Positions 1 through 5,502 of a stretch of DNA of 5,502 nt are shown here, in pieces. The notes below the pieces were generated by a model. It searched no databases. It saw nothing but the letters and a program-made list of their open reading frames with translations, and was not told where the DNA came from. The first letter of the stretch is position 1, and each line of letters begins with the position of its first letter. The stretch is from NCBI GenBank assembly GCA_015654965.1, contig JAATGD010000331.1, positions 1 through 5,502 on the forward strand, in the 5' to 3' direction. This stretch comes from Hyphomicrobiales bacterium (GTDB taxonomy: Bacteria; Pseudomonadota; Alphaproteobacteria; Rhizobiales; Rhizobiaceae). Both the position numbers and the translations under genes were made by a program.

Positions 1-351
1 AGGAAGGTCCACGCCCGCTTCGTCTTCTCGGCACATCCGATGCGTTGCCGTCTGTTGCTTTCGCAGGTGATCGATCGCCAGGTTTCGTGCGATGGAGAAC
101 AACCAGGGCTCGAAACGGATGCGGCCGTTATATTGCTCCGCGTGTTCCAGTACACGCAACCAGGTTTCCTGAACGAGGTCCTCGGCCTGTTCACGCCTGG
201 ATGTCCAGTAGACCAGATATCGGAGGAGCCGATAGTGATACCGCGACACCATTCGGCCGATGAATTCCGAGTCTCTTCGCCGCAGTGCACGCGCGATGCA
301 CTGAGACTCGGGTTCCGACACACGCGAAAAGGCCGTCACCACGGCAACCAT
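1..351 (-). CDS. ECF-type RNA polymerase sigma factor, N-terminal part (cut by left edge)
   Basis: An open minus-strand frame runs from an ATG at 351-349 to the window edge, giving 117 residues without a stop. It reads as sigma-70 region 2: RDSEFIGRM near residues 26-34 (region 2.1), then QAEDLVQETWLRVLE at about 55-69 (region 2.2, core-polymerase contact), and FEPWLFSIARNLAIDHLRK at about 80-98 (regions 2.3/2.4, -10 recognition). Region 4, which binds the -35 element, would lie outside the window. Family knowledge: ECF sigmas are cytoplasmic factors that redirect RNA polymerase to a small regulon, often held by an anti-sigma encoded next door; none is visible here. An in-frame TAG two codons upstream makes this ATG the most upstream start, but no clear Shine-Dalgarno precedes it, so the start is tentative. 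The family call is strong; the target genes are unknown. It points away from the sugar genes and shows no functional link to them. Confidence 0.9.
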   Translation of the reverse strand, partial: MVAVVTAFSRVSEPESQCIARALRRRDSEFIGRMVSRYHYRLLRYLVYWTSRREQAEDLVQETWLRVLEHAEQYNGRIRFEPWLFSIARNLAIDHLRKQQTATHRMCREDEAGVDLP

Positions 352-510
352 ACACTATATACGAGGTCGAGCCCCGGAATTATGCATGGCCACGCATCTT
401 GAAGATGCCAAAGACTTTCCAACGCGCCTTACCGGCCGGGTGGCTGATTCGTCCTCTCTGGCCGCCTTAAACTTGGCAAGTTGCCCCGAACCGGAATCCA
501 CCCTCGATTT
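352..510. other. Non-coding stretch between the sigma gene and the truncated binding protein
   Basis: I find no supportable gene here on either strand. For the sigma gene this is the upstream side, so its promoter should lie here; a TATATA-like AT-rich patch sits at about 356-361, directly next to the start codon, but no convincing -35/-10 pair can be assigned. For the plus-strand binding-protein fragment this is where its missing N-terminal coding sequence should be, and no frame shows it. The stretch contains two compact inverted repeats (394-408 and 475-485) and an 8-base CCGGCCGG palindrome at 432-439. No insertion-sequence ends, target duplication or tRNA fold were recognised. Confidence 0.5.
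394..408. repeat. Perfect 7+7 inverted repeat upstream of the sigma gene
   Basis: GCATCTT and AAGATGC flank a single central G, a perfect dyad with 7-base arms. It lies 43 bases upstream of the sigma start codon, a position compatible with a repressor or activator operator. The one-base centre is too tight for an RNA hairpin without opening the inner pairs, so a DNA-binding-protein site is the more natural reading. It is not followed by a T-run. That it is an operator is inference only; chance dyads of this size occur. Confidence 0.3.
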
Positions 511-846
511 CTTCTGACCAAGCATCAGAAAATCGATGTGGTCTGGTGTCAGGATGACGACATGGCAGTCGGTGTGCTCGAAGCCATCAAACAGGCAAAT
601 CGCGAGGATATCCAGTATATCGTCGCGGGAGCCGGCTCCAAGGATATGATCAAGAAGGTCATGGATGGCGACAAGCTGGTGCCGGTCGATGTGCTCTATC
701 CGCCTGCGATGGTGGCGACCGCCATGCAGATCACGGCGGGGCATTTCTATGACCAGATCCCGGTGAGTGGCGAAGATATTCTCGATGCCACTCTGGTCAC
801 CAAGGACAATGCCGAGCAGTTCTATTTCCCGGATTCACCGTTCTGA
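481..846 (+). CDS. Sugar ABC-transporter periplasmic binding protein, C-terminal fragment (5'-truncated)
   Basis: Family knowledge: type I periplasmic binding proteins bind a sugar in the periplasm and deliver it to a membrane ABC permease. Convincing family sequence starts at LLTKHQK (511) and runs 111 residues to the TGA at 844-846. It includes VVWCQDDDMAVGVLEAI (ligand-side aspartates and the following helix), VAGAGSKDMIKKVMDG, VDVLYPPAMVATAM and the C-terminal LVTKDNAEQFYFPDSPF. Such proteins usually have about 310-350 residues with a signal peptide, so two-thirds including the signal peptide is missing. The frame is open back to 448 (after TGA at 445-447), and TTG at 481 is a possible start with no supporting ribosome site; residues before 511 look unrelated. 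As it stands the product could not be exported or bind sugar. Either a disrupted remnant or an intact gene broken by a false assembly join. Substrate unknown; it may be a pentose given the xyl genes nearby. Confidence 0.82.
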   Translation: MPRTGIHPRFLLTKHQKIDVVWCQDDDMAVGVLEAIKQANREDIQYIVAGAGSKDMIKKVMDGDKLVPVDVLYPPAMVATAMQITAGHFYDQIPVSGEDILDATLVTKDNAEQFYFPDSPF

Positions 847-857
847 TCTGCTTTTCC

Positions 858-880
858 GCGCCCGCCTCAACGGCGGGCGC
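858..880 (+). terminator. GC-rich intergenic hairpin (weak terminator or mRNA-stability stem)
   Basis: GCGCCCGCC (858-866) and GGCGGGCGC (872-880) form a perfect 9-bp stem with the five-base loop TCAAC. It lies 11 bases after the binding-protein stop and 27 bases before the next start codon. The following sequence, ATATTTTGTT, is T-rich but interrupted, so it resembles a leaky intrinsic terminator or a 3'-end-protecting stem rather than a strong terminator. Such stems after binding-protein genes commonly allow that gene to be made in excess over downstream genes; here that role is inferred. The stem itself is directly visible. Confidence 0.65.
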
Positions 881-895
881 ATATTTTGTTATCAT

Positions 896-907
896 GGAGG
901 GTTTTCG
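896..907 (+). promoter_or_regulatory. Ribosome binding site fixing the start of the epimerase-like gene
   Basis: GGAGG at 896-900 is followed by seven bases and the ATG at 908-910, an ideal Shine-Dalgarno spacing. It rejects the longer in-frame start at 767, which would overlap the binding-protein gene by 80 bases and add 47 residues with no family character. Confidence 0.8.
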
Positions 908-1969
908 ATGAAAACGATCAAAGGACCGGGCATTTTTCTCGGACAATTTGCCGGGGATGAAGCGCCGTTCAACACATGGGACGGCATTACCAGATGGGCT
1001 GCGGAAAAAGGCTATCTCGGTGTACAGGTGCCGACATGGGCCAGCCAGTTGATCGATCTGAAAAAGGCCTCCGAATCCAAAGATTATTGCGATGAATTTG
1101 CAGGCATTGCCCGCGAAAACGGTGTGGAAGTCACCGAGCTTTCCACCCATCTGCAAGGCCAGCTTGTTGCGGTGCATCCCGCCTATGACGAAGCATTCGA
1201 CGGCTTTGCCGTGCCGCAAGTACGCGGTAACCGACAAGCGCGGCAAGCATGGGCGGTCGAGCAGGTCAGGATGGCGATCAGCGCTTCGCGTCATCTGGGT
1301 ATTACGGCCCATGCGACATTTTCCGGCGCGCTTGCATGGCCTTTTATCTATCCATGGCCGCAGCGGCCCGCCGGGCTGGTGGAAGCATCCTTTGATGAAC
1401 TGGCGCGGCGCTGGAAGCCGATCCTCGACCATGCCGATGAGCATGGCGTTGATATTTGTTACGAAATTCACCCCGGCGAAGACCTGCATGATGGCGTGAC
1501 ATTCGAGATGTTTCTGGAGCGGGTCAAAAACCATCCGCGTGCCAACATGCTCTATGATCCGTCGCATTATGTGCTGCAATGTCTCGATTATCTCGACAAT
1601 ATCGATATCTACAAAGACCGTATCAAAATGTTCCACGTCAAGGATGCGGAGTTCAATCCGACCGGGCGACAGGGCGTTTATGGCGGCTATCAGGGCTGGG
1701 TCAATCGCGCTGGCCGGTTCCGTTCGCTTGGTGATGGACAGGTCGATTTCGGTGCTGTTTTCTCCAAAATGGCAGCGAATGATTTCGATGGATGGGCTGT
1801 TGTCGAGTGGGAATGTGCGTTGAAGCATCCCGAAGATGGCGCGCGTGAGGGGGCGGAATTTGTGAAAGCGCATATTATCCGTGTGACAGAAAAAGCATTT
1901 GATGATTTCGCTGCCGGTGGCACGGACGAGGCTGCCAATCGCCGTATGCTGGGACTTGATGTGAAGTGA
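908..1969 (+). CDS. TIM-barrel sugar isomerase/epimerase-like protein (AP endonuclease 2 / xylose isomerase-like fold)
   Basis: A 353-residue cytoplasmic-looking protein with no signal peptide or membrane segment, of normal length for this superfamily. Candidate divalent-metal ligands sit in the expected order at strand ends: Glu186 in CYEIHPGE, Asp217 in LYDPSH (with His220), His243 in MFHVKDAEF and Glu300 in VVEWE, matching the Glu-Asp-His-Glu set of ketose 3-epimerases and related enzymes. Upstream strands include GYLGVQVPTW (36-45) and VEVTELSTHLQGQL (73-86). The family includes sugar epimerases, isomerases, inosose dehydratase-like enzymes and enzymes acting on 3-keto sugars, so a metal-dependent isomerase, epimerase or dehydratase step is likely but the substrate is not determinable. 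The next gene, a Gfo/Idh/MocA dehydrogenase, starts 7 bases after its stop. This pairing is common in inositol and glycoside catabolism. The start is chosen from the GGAGG at 896. Class call firm, exact reaction unknown. Confidence 0.88.
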   Translation: MKTIKGPGIFLGQFAGDEAPFNTWDGITRWAAEKGYLGVQVPTWASQLIDLKKASESKDYCDEFAGIARENGVEVTELSTHLQGQLVAVHPAYDEAFDGFAVPQVRGNRQARQAWAVEQVRMAISASRHLGITAHATFSGALAWPFIYPWPQRPAGLVEASFDELARRWKPILDHADEHGVDICYEIHPGEDLHDGVTFEMFLERVKNHPRANMLYDPSHYVLQCLDYLDNIDIYKDRIKMFHVKDAEFNPTGRQGVYGGYQGWVNRAGRFRSLGDGQVDFGAVFSKMAANDFDGWAVVEWECALKHPEDGAREGAEFVKAHIIRVTEKAFDDFAAGGTDEAANRRMLGLDVK

Positions 1970-1979
1970 GGACGCCATG
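1967..1979 (+). promoter_or_regulatory. Stop codon overlapping the next gene's ribosome binding site
   Basis: The TGA stop at 1967-1969 is the first part of TGAGGA (1967-1972), whose AGGA is the Shine-Dalgarno for the ATG at 1977-1979. Ribosomes terminating on the epimerase-like gene thus release directly on the next start region, suggesting translational coupling and balanced output of the two enzymes. The overlap is seen; coupling is inferred. Confidence 0.6.
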
Positions 1980-3149
1980 ACGATTGAAGCAAAAACCACC
2001 GAAACCGCAACCCCACGCATTCGCCTTGGCATGGTTGGCGGCGGGGCAGGGGCTTTTATCGGTGGGGTGCACCGCATGGCGGCACGTCTCGATAATCGTT
2101 TTGCGCTGGTCGCCGGTGCGCTGTCCTCCTCGCCGGAACGGGCGCTTGCCTCGGGACGCGAGCTGGGCCTTACGCAGGACCGCATTTATTCTAGTTTCAA
2201 GGATATGGCGATCCGTGAGGCGCGGTTGAAAAACGGTATTGAAGCCGTGTCGATCGTCACGCCTAATCATCTTCATTACGAGGCCGCGAAAGAATTTCTG
2301 AAACGTGGTATTCACGTCATTTGCGACAAGCCGCTGACCTCGACGCTTGCGGATGCGAAAAAGCTCAAGATAGCTGCGGATGAAAGCGGGGCGCTGTTTG
2401 TGCTGACCCATAATTATACCGGCTATCCAATGGTCCGGCAGGCGCGCGCCATGATCGCCAAGGGCGAACTGGGTGATCTGCGCGTCGTGCAGGTCGAATA
2501 TGCGCAGGATTGGCTGACTGAAGCGGTCGAGGCGACAGGGGCCAAGGGCGCGGTCTGGCGTACCGACCCCGCACAATCGGGGCTTGGCGGTGCGACTGGT
2601 GATATTGGCACCCATGCCTTCAATCTGGCTTCCTTCGTCACAGGGTTGACGCTTGAAAGTCTTGCTGCCGATCTCGACAGTTTTGTCGAAGGTCGCCGTC
2701 TCGACGACAATGCCCATGTAATGTTGCGCTTTGAAGGTGGAGCCAAGGGGATGCTCTGGTGCAGTCAGGTAGCGCCCGGCAATGAGAATGGCTTGCGTCT
2801 TCGGGTCTATGGCACCAAAGGCGGCATTGAATGGGAGCAGGAAAATCCCAATCATCTGTGGTTTACACCTTTTGGCAAAGAAAAGCGGTTGATCACACGC
2901 GGTGGAGCTGGAGCCGGGCCGGAAGCGGCGCGTGTCACCCGTGTACCGAGTGGACACCCGGAAGGCTATCTGGAAGCCTTTGCCACGATTTACAGCGAAG
3001 CGGCCAATGCCATTCAAGCGCATCGTGAAGGTCATGAGCTGGACAAGGCAGTCATTTATCCGAGTGTCGATGATGGATTGAAAGGTGTGGCCTTCATCGA
3101 TGCCTGTGTTCGCTCATCGAAGAAAAATGGCGGTTGGGTCAGTTTTTAA
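1977..3149 (+). CDS. Gfo/Idh/MocA-family NAD(P)-dependent oxidoreductase
   Basis: A 390-residue cytoplasmic dehydrogenase with both family domains. Residues ~15-140 form a Rossmann nucleotide-binding domain: LGMVGGGAGAFIGG (17-30) is the glycine-rich loop, TPNHLHYEAA (95-104) the conserved nucleotide-contact loop, and CDKPLT (116-121) the family's E/D-K-P motif with catalytic Lys118. The C-terminal alpha/beta domain carries GDIGTHAFN (208-216), where Asp209 and His213 match the family's catalytic D-x-x-x-H pair, and an open-faced sheet with RLRVYGTKGGIEWEQ. Family members oxidise or reduce sugar hydroxyls (inositol, glucose, galactose, or disaccharides to 3-keto forms). Which substrate is used here is unknown. 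The short Ser/Thr-rich N-terminus (1-13) is not a twin-arginine signal. It forms a two-gene unit with the preceding epimerase-like gene, and its likely role is to oxidise a sugar that the partner isomerises or splits, or the reverse order. Family call near certain; specificity not assigned. Confidence 0.93.
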   Translation: MTIEAKTTETATPRIRLGMVGGGAGAFIGGVHRMAARLDNRFALVAGALSSSPERALASGRELGLTQDRIYSSFKDMAIREARLKNGIEAVSIVTPNHLHYEAAKEFLKRGIHVICDKPLTSTLADAKKLKIAADESGALFVLTHNYTGYPMVRQARAMIAKGELGDLRVVQVEYAQDWLTEAVEATGAKGAVWRTDPAQSGLGGATGDIGTHAFNLASFVTGLTLESLAADLDSFVEGRRLDDNAHVMLRFEGGAKGMLWCSQVAPGNENGLRLRVYGTKGGIEWEQENPNHLWFTPFGKEKRLITRGGAGAGPEAARVTRVPSGHPEGYLEAFATIYSEAANAIQAHREGHELDKAVIYPSVDDGLKGVAFIDACVRSSKKNGGWVSF

Positions 3150-3165
3150 CCTTTGGGGAGAGGGG

Positions 3166-3198
3166 AAAAGGGGCGCTTGTGAGAGCGCCCCTTTTTTT
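3166..3198. terminator. Bidirectional intrinsic terminator between converging operons
   Basis: A 12-bp perfect stem pairs AAAAGGGGCGCT (3166-3177) with AGCGCCCCTTTT (3184-3195) around the six-base loop TGTGAG. On the plus strand it ends in seven Ts (3192-3198), a classic intrinsic terminator for the oxidoreductase gene, whose stop is 16 bases before the stem. Read on the minus strand, the same stem ends in TTTT, so it can also end the xylBA transcript, whose xylA stop lies only two bases away from the A/T-run. Shared use is inferred from position. Confidence 0.88.
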
Positions 3199-3200
3199 GT

Positions 3201-4508
3201 TCATACATAACGATTGACCACATTTTCCAGATATTCTTGCCGCCCGGATTTCGGCTGCGGATTGATACCTTTGTTCTGGACTTCCGTGGTGATCGATTCA
3301 AGCGAATGGGTTTTGGCAAGATTTTTGCCAAAATCACTGTCCCAACCCGCATAGCGATCAGTGAGCGGTTTTGATAAGGCACCATCTTCCACCATGCGTG
3401 CAGCAGCCTTCAGACCACGCGCACAACAATCCATGCCGCCGATATGGCCGATCAGCATGTCCTGCGGGTCGAGCGACTGGCGGCGCAGCTTGGAGTCGAA
3501 ATTGGTGCCTCCCGTGGTAAAGCCACCATTCAACAGAACCTGATAATAGGCCAGCGCCATTTCCGGTACGTTGTTGGGAAACTGGTCCGTATCCCATCCC
3601 GACTGGTAGTCGTTGCGGTTCATGTCGATGGAGCCGAGAACACCAAGCGTACGTGCCAAAGCGAGTTCGTGCTCGAAGGAATGGCCGGCAAGGATGGCGT
3701 GGCCCTGTTCGATATTGAGTTTGACTTCATCTTCGAGGCCGTAACGCTTGAGGAAGCCATAGACGGTCGCAACATCGTAATCATATTGATGCTTGGTCGG
3801 TTCCTGCGGTTTCGGCTCGATCAGGATGGTGCCTTCAAAACCAATCTTGTGCTTGTATTCGACCACCAGATTGAGGAAGCGTCCCATCTGGTCGAGTTCA
3901 CGGGAGATGTCTGTGTTGAGAAGCGTCTCATAGCCTTCACGCCCGCCCCATAGCACATAATTCTGCCCGCCAAGCCGCTTGGTCGCGTCGATACATGTTT
4001 TGACGGTTGCAGCTGCAAAAGCGAAAACCTCGGGGTCAGGGTTGGTTGCAGCGCCCGACATATAGCGGCGATGCGAGAACAGATTGGCAGTGCCCCAAAG
4101 CAGTTTCATGCCGGTTTCTGACTGCTTTTGTTCAAATATATCAATAAGTTCATTAAGATTCTTAGTGTTTTCAACAAAGTCCCCACCTTCCGGACGCACG
4201 TCAGCGTCGTGGAAGCAGTAAAAAGGCGCACCCAGCAGGGAGAAAAATTCAAAGGCGACATCGGCTTTCAGTTTTGCCGCCGCCATGTCGCTGGCCTGCC
4301 ATGGCCGCTCGAACGTGCGCCCGCCAAAAGGATCGCTGCCCTCCCATGCGAAAGTATGCCAATAGGCAACGGCAAAGCGCAGATGATCCTCCATGCGTTT
4401 GCCCATCACGATTTCATCGGGATTATAGTGCCGAAATGCCAGCGGATTATCGCTGTCAGGCCCTTCATAGCGGATTGTTTCAATGTCTCCGAAAAAGCCG
4501 GTTGTCAT
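3201..4508 (-). CDS. xylA: Xylose isomerase
   Basis: XylA reversibly isomerises D-xylose to D-xylulose in the cytoplasm, using two divalent metal ions. The gene is complete: 435 residues, the usual length of class II xylose isomerases. All active-site residues are present and offset by one from the E. coli numbering: His100 and Asp103 in CFHDAD, Glu231 and Lys233 in LIEPKPQEP, Glu267 and His270 in NIEQGH, Asp295 in SIDMNRND, Asp306 and Asp308 in GWDTDQF, and Asp338 in GGTNFD. The C-terminus INPQPKSGRQEYLENVVNRYV is the conserved tail. The ATG at 4508-4506 is preceded by GGGAGG (4520-4515) at six bases, a strong ribosome site. It follows xylB on the same strand after a 33-base gap, so the two are co-transcribed, and it ends against the shared terminator at 3166-3198. 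Resemblance is greatest, from memory, to Rhizobiales/Brucellaceae XylA. No defect seen. Confidence 0.98.
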   Translation of the reverse strand: MTTGFFGDIETIRYEGPDSDNPLAFRHYNPDEIVMGKRMEDHLRFAVAYWHTFAWEGSDPFGGRTFERPWQASDMAAAKLKADVAFEFFSLLGAPFYCFHDADVRPEGGDFVENTKNLNELIDIFEQKQSETGMKLLWGTANLFSHRRYMSGAATNPDPEVFAFAAATVKTCIDATKRLGGQNYVLWGGREGYETLLNTDISRELDQMGRFLNLVVEYKHKIGFEGTILIEPKPQEPTKHQYDYDVATVYGFLKRYGLEDEVKLNIEQGHAILAGHSFEHELALARTLGVLGSIDMNRNDYQSGWDTDQFPNNVPEMALAYYQVLLNGGFTTGGTNFDSKLRRQSLDPQDMLIGHIGGMDCCARGLKAAARMVEDGALSKPLTDRYAGWDSDFGKNLAKTHSLESITTEVQNKGINPQPKSGRQEYLENVVNRYV

Positions 4509-4541
4509 GTTGTTCCTCCCTCGTGGTTGTTTGTTGCAATC

Positions 4542-5502
4542 CTATTGGCGCAAGGCCGGATAGAGTGTGCGATAGCGCTGATAAGCCTCGTCATAGGCCG
4601 CACGATGGGCCTTGTTCGGCTCAAAGCTTCTTGCGGTGCGAGGCGGCTGGCAGACTGCGAAAGGATCCGTCCCGCTTGCTGCAATAAGCCCCAGACGCGC
4701 GGCACCGAAAGCCGCGCCAAAATCGCCCTCCTCTGGGAGCGCGACCGTGATGTCGAGTGCCGTGGCAATCGCTTCCAGCCAATAGGTGGAACGCGAACCA
4801 CCGCCGATTGCGATGAGCGATTGAATTTCGGTGCCTGCCGATTGCAGGGCGGCGAGACTGTCACGAATGGCAAATGCCACGCCTTCCAGCACGGCCTGTG
4901 TCATGGCCTGACGGTCGGTTTCATGTTCAAGGCCGGTAAAGGCTCCCCGTATTTTCGCATCATTATAGGGCGTACGCTCGCCCGAAAGATAAGGCAGGAA
5001 GGTAACACCGCCGGGTGCCTTGAGTGTGTTGCCCAGCTCCTGATCGAGCGCATGCGGGCTTGTGCCGGCAATACGCGAAAACCAGTCGAGCGCGCTTGCC
5101 GCCGACAAGATGACGCCCATCTGGTGCCATGTGTGCGGTAGCGCGTGACAAAAGGCATGAACAGCGCTTTCAGGCTTTGGCTGGTACTGGCTGTTGGCTG
5201 CGAACAGGACACCGGAAGTGCCGAGCGAGACGAAGGCATGACCGGCCTTGACCGTTCCCATGCCGCAGGCCGAGGCCGCATTGTCACCCGCTCCACCCGC
5301 AACCACAGGCGAGCCGTCGATACCCCATCGGGCTGCAAGTTCCGCACGCAAAAACCCTGTCGCATCCGTGCCTTCGGCAAGGCGCGGCATGTGATCTATT
5401 GTGAGGCCGGTTTTCTCAAGAAGCTCGGATGACCAGCGGCGGTTGCCCGTATCAAGCCAGCTCGTTCCTGCCGAATCCGACATGTCGGAGACATGATCGC
5501 CG
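4542..5502 (-). CDS. xylB: Xylulokinase, C-terminal two-thirds (cut by right edge)
   Basis: XylB phosphorylates D-xylulose with ATP to D-xylulose 5-phosphate, feeding the pentose phosphate pathway. The frame is open through the right edge: upstream of the ATG at 5483 it continues as GDHVSD and then MSDSAGTSWLDT, a conserved internal FGGY-kinase segment, so that ATG is not the start. About 319 residues are visible; alignment by eye to the 484-residue E. coli enzyme suggests ~160 N-terminal residues are missing. Visible landmarks: GGAGDNAASACG, whose Asp (5285-5283) matches the catalytic base Asp233; VSLGTSGV; YLSGERTPYND; the ATP-site IGGGSRSTYWLEAIA (GGGSRS starting at 4805); and the late DFGAAFGAARLG. 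The TAG stop is at 4544-4542. Its promoter and any XylR-type operator would be outside the window. It is first in the order xylB-xylA. No frameshift seen. Confidence 0.97.
   Translation of the reverse strand, partial: GDHVSDMSDSAGTSWLDTGNRRWSSELLEKTGLTIDHMPRLAEGTDATGFLRAELAARWGIDGSPVVAGGAGDNAASACGMGTVKAGHAFVSLGTSGVLFAANSQYQPKPESAVHAFCHALPHTWHQMGVILSAASALDWFSRIAGTSPHALDQELGNTLKAPGGVTFLPYLSGERTPYNDAKIRGAFTGLEHETDRQAMTQAVLEGVAFAIRDSLAALQSAGTEIQSLIAIGGGSRSTYWLEAIATALDITVALPEEGDFGAAFGAARLGLIAASGTDPFAVCQPPRTARSFEPNKAHRAAYDEAYQRYRTLYPALRQ

Noticed and set aside
40..402. Plus-strand frame across the first 400 bases.
   Set aside because: It is the antisense shadow of the sigma factor, whose region 2 motifs are unmistakable on the minus strand.
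355..510. Minus-strand frame ending at 355, two codons before the sigma start, as the tail of an upstream gene.
   Set aside because: Within the non-coding gap its residues (for example QLAKFKAARED) look faintly protein-like, but no family was recognised, it continues as an antisense shadow of the binding-protein gene beyond 511, and it lacks independent support.
352..510. tRNA gene or insertion-sequence end explaining the break point.
   Set aside because: No cloverleaf, no matching terminal inverted repeats and no target-site duplication could be found by eye.
767..907. Longer N-terminus for the epimerase-like protein, starting at 767.
   Set aside because: The extra 47 residues overlap the binding-protein end and the hairpin, and the ideal GGAGG site supports the ATG at 908.
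797..2185. A 462-codon minus-strand open frame opposite the epimerase-like gene.
   Set aside because: It lies antisense to a gene with clear family motifs, its translation is rich in Cys, His, Arg and Ile without recognisable domains, and it has no ribosome site. It is explained by codon bias of the real gene.
1875..3035. A 386-codon minus-strand open frame opposite the oxidoreductase gene.
   Set aside because: Antisense shadow of a Gfo/Idh/MocA gene with intact catalytic motifs; no domain or start signal of its own.
4128..5141. A 337-codon plus-strand open frame across xylA and xylB.
   Set aside because: It crosses two genuine minus-strand genes and their intergenic gap; its translation shows no family features.
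5481..5483. ATG at 5483 as the start of xylulokinase.
   Set aside because: The frame continues upstream with conserved kinase residues (GDHVSD), and ~160 N-terminal residues including the first phosphate-binding motif would otherwise be absent.

Overview
The window looks like carbohydrate-catabolism DNA from an alphaproteobacterium of the Rhizobiales, most likely the Brucella/Ochrobactrum group. This rests on remembered resemblance of the xylose isomerase, xylulokinase and sugar-binding protein to rhizobial/Brucellaceae versions, plus GC-rich wobble positions; no search was run. The first ~500 bases do not obviously fit the rest.

Layout: (1) 1-351, minus strand: N-terminal part of an ECF-type RNA polymerase sigma factor, cut by the left edge. 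(2) 352-510: no convincing gene; two short dyads. (3) 511-846, plus strand: the last 111 codons of a sugar ABC-transporter periplasmic binding protein, whose N-terminal two-thirds is absent in every frame. (4) 858-880: a strong GC hairpin between that gene and the next. (5) 908-1969 and 1977-3149, plus strand: a TIM-barrel sugar epimerase/isomerase-like protein and a Gfo/Idh/MocA-family dehydrogenase, 7 bases apart and apparently translationally coupled. (6) 3166-3198: a hairpin placed to terminate converging transcripts. (7) 3201-4508, minus strand: complete xylA. (8) 4542-5502, minus strand: xylB, missing its first ~160 codons beyond the right edge; xylB lies upstream of xylA in one operon.

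Together the genes suggest a sugar uptake and breakdown locus. The binding protein would have belonged to an ABC importer. XylA and XylB take D-xylose to D-xylulose 5-phosphate. The epimerase-like/dehydrogenase pair probably handles a related sugar or glycoside, but its substrate cannot be read from the sequence.

The main anomaly is the abrupt break near position 505-511, where unrelated DNA carrying the ECF sigma gene meets the middle of the binding-protein gene. It is either a real rearrangement or transfer boundary, or a chimeric assembly join; the sequence alone cannot decide. I see no convincing evidence of a wholly new system, CRISPR array, tRNA, rRNA or complete mobile element.
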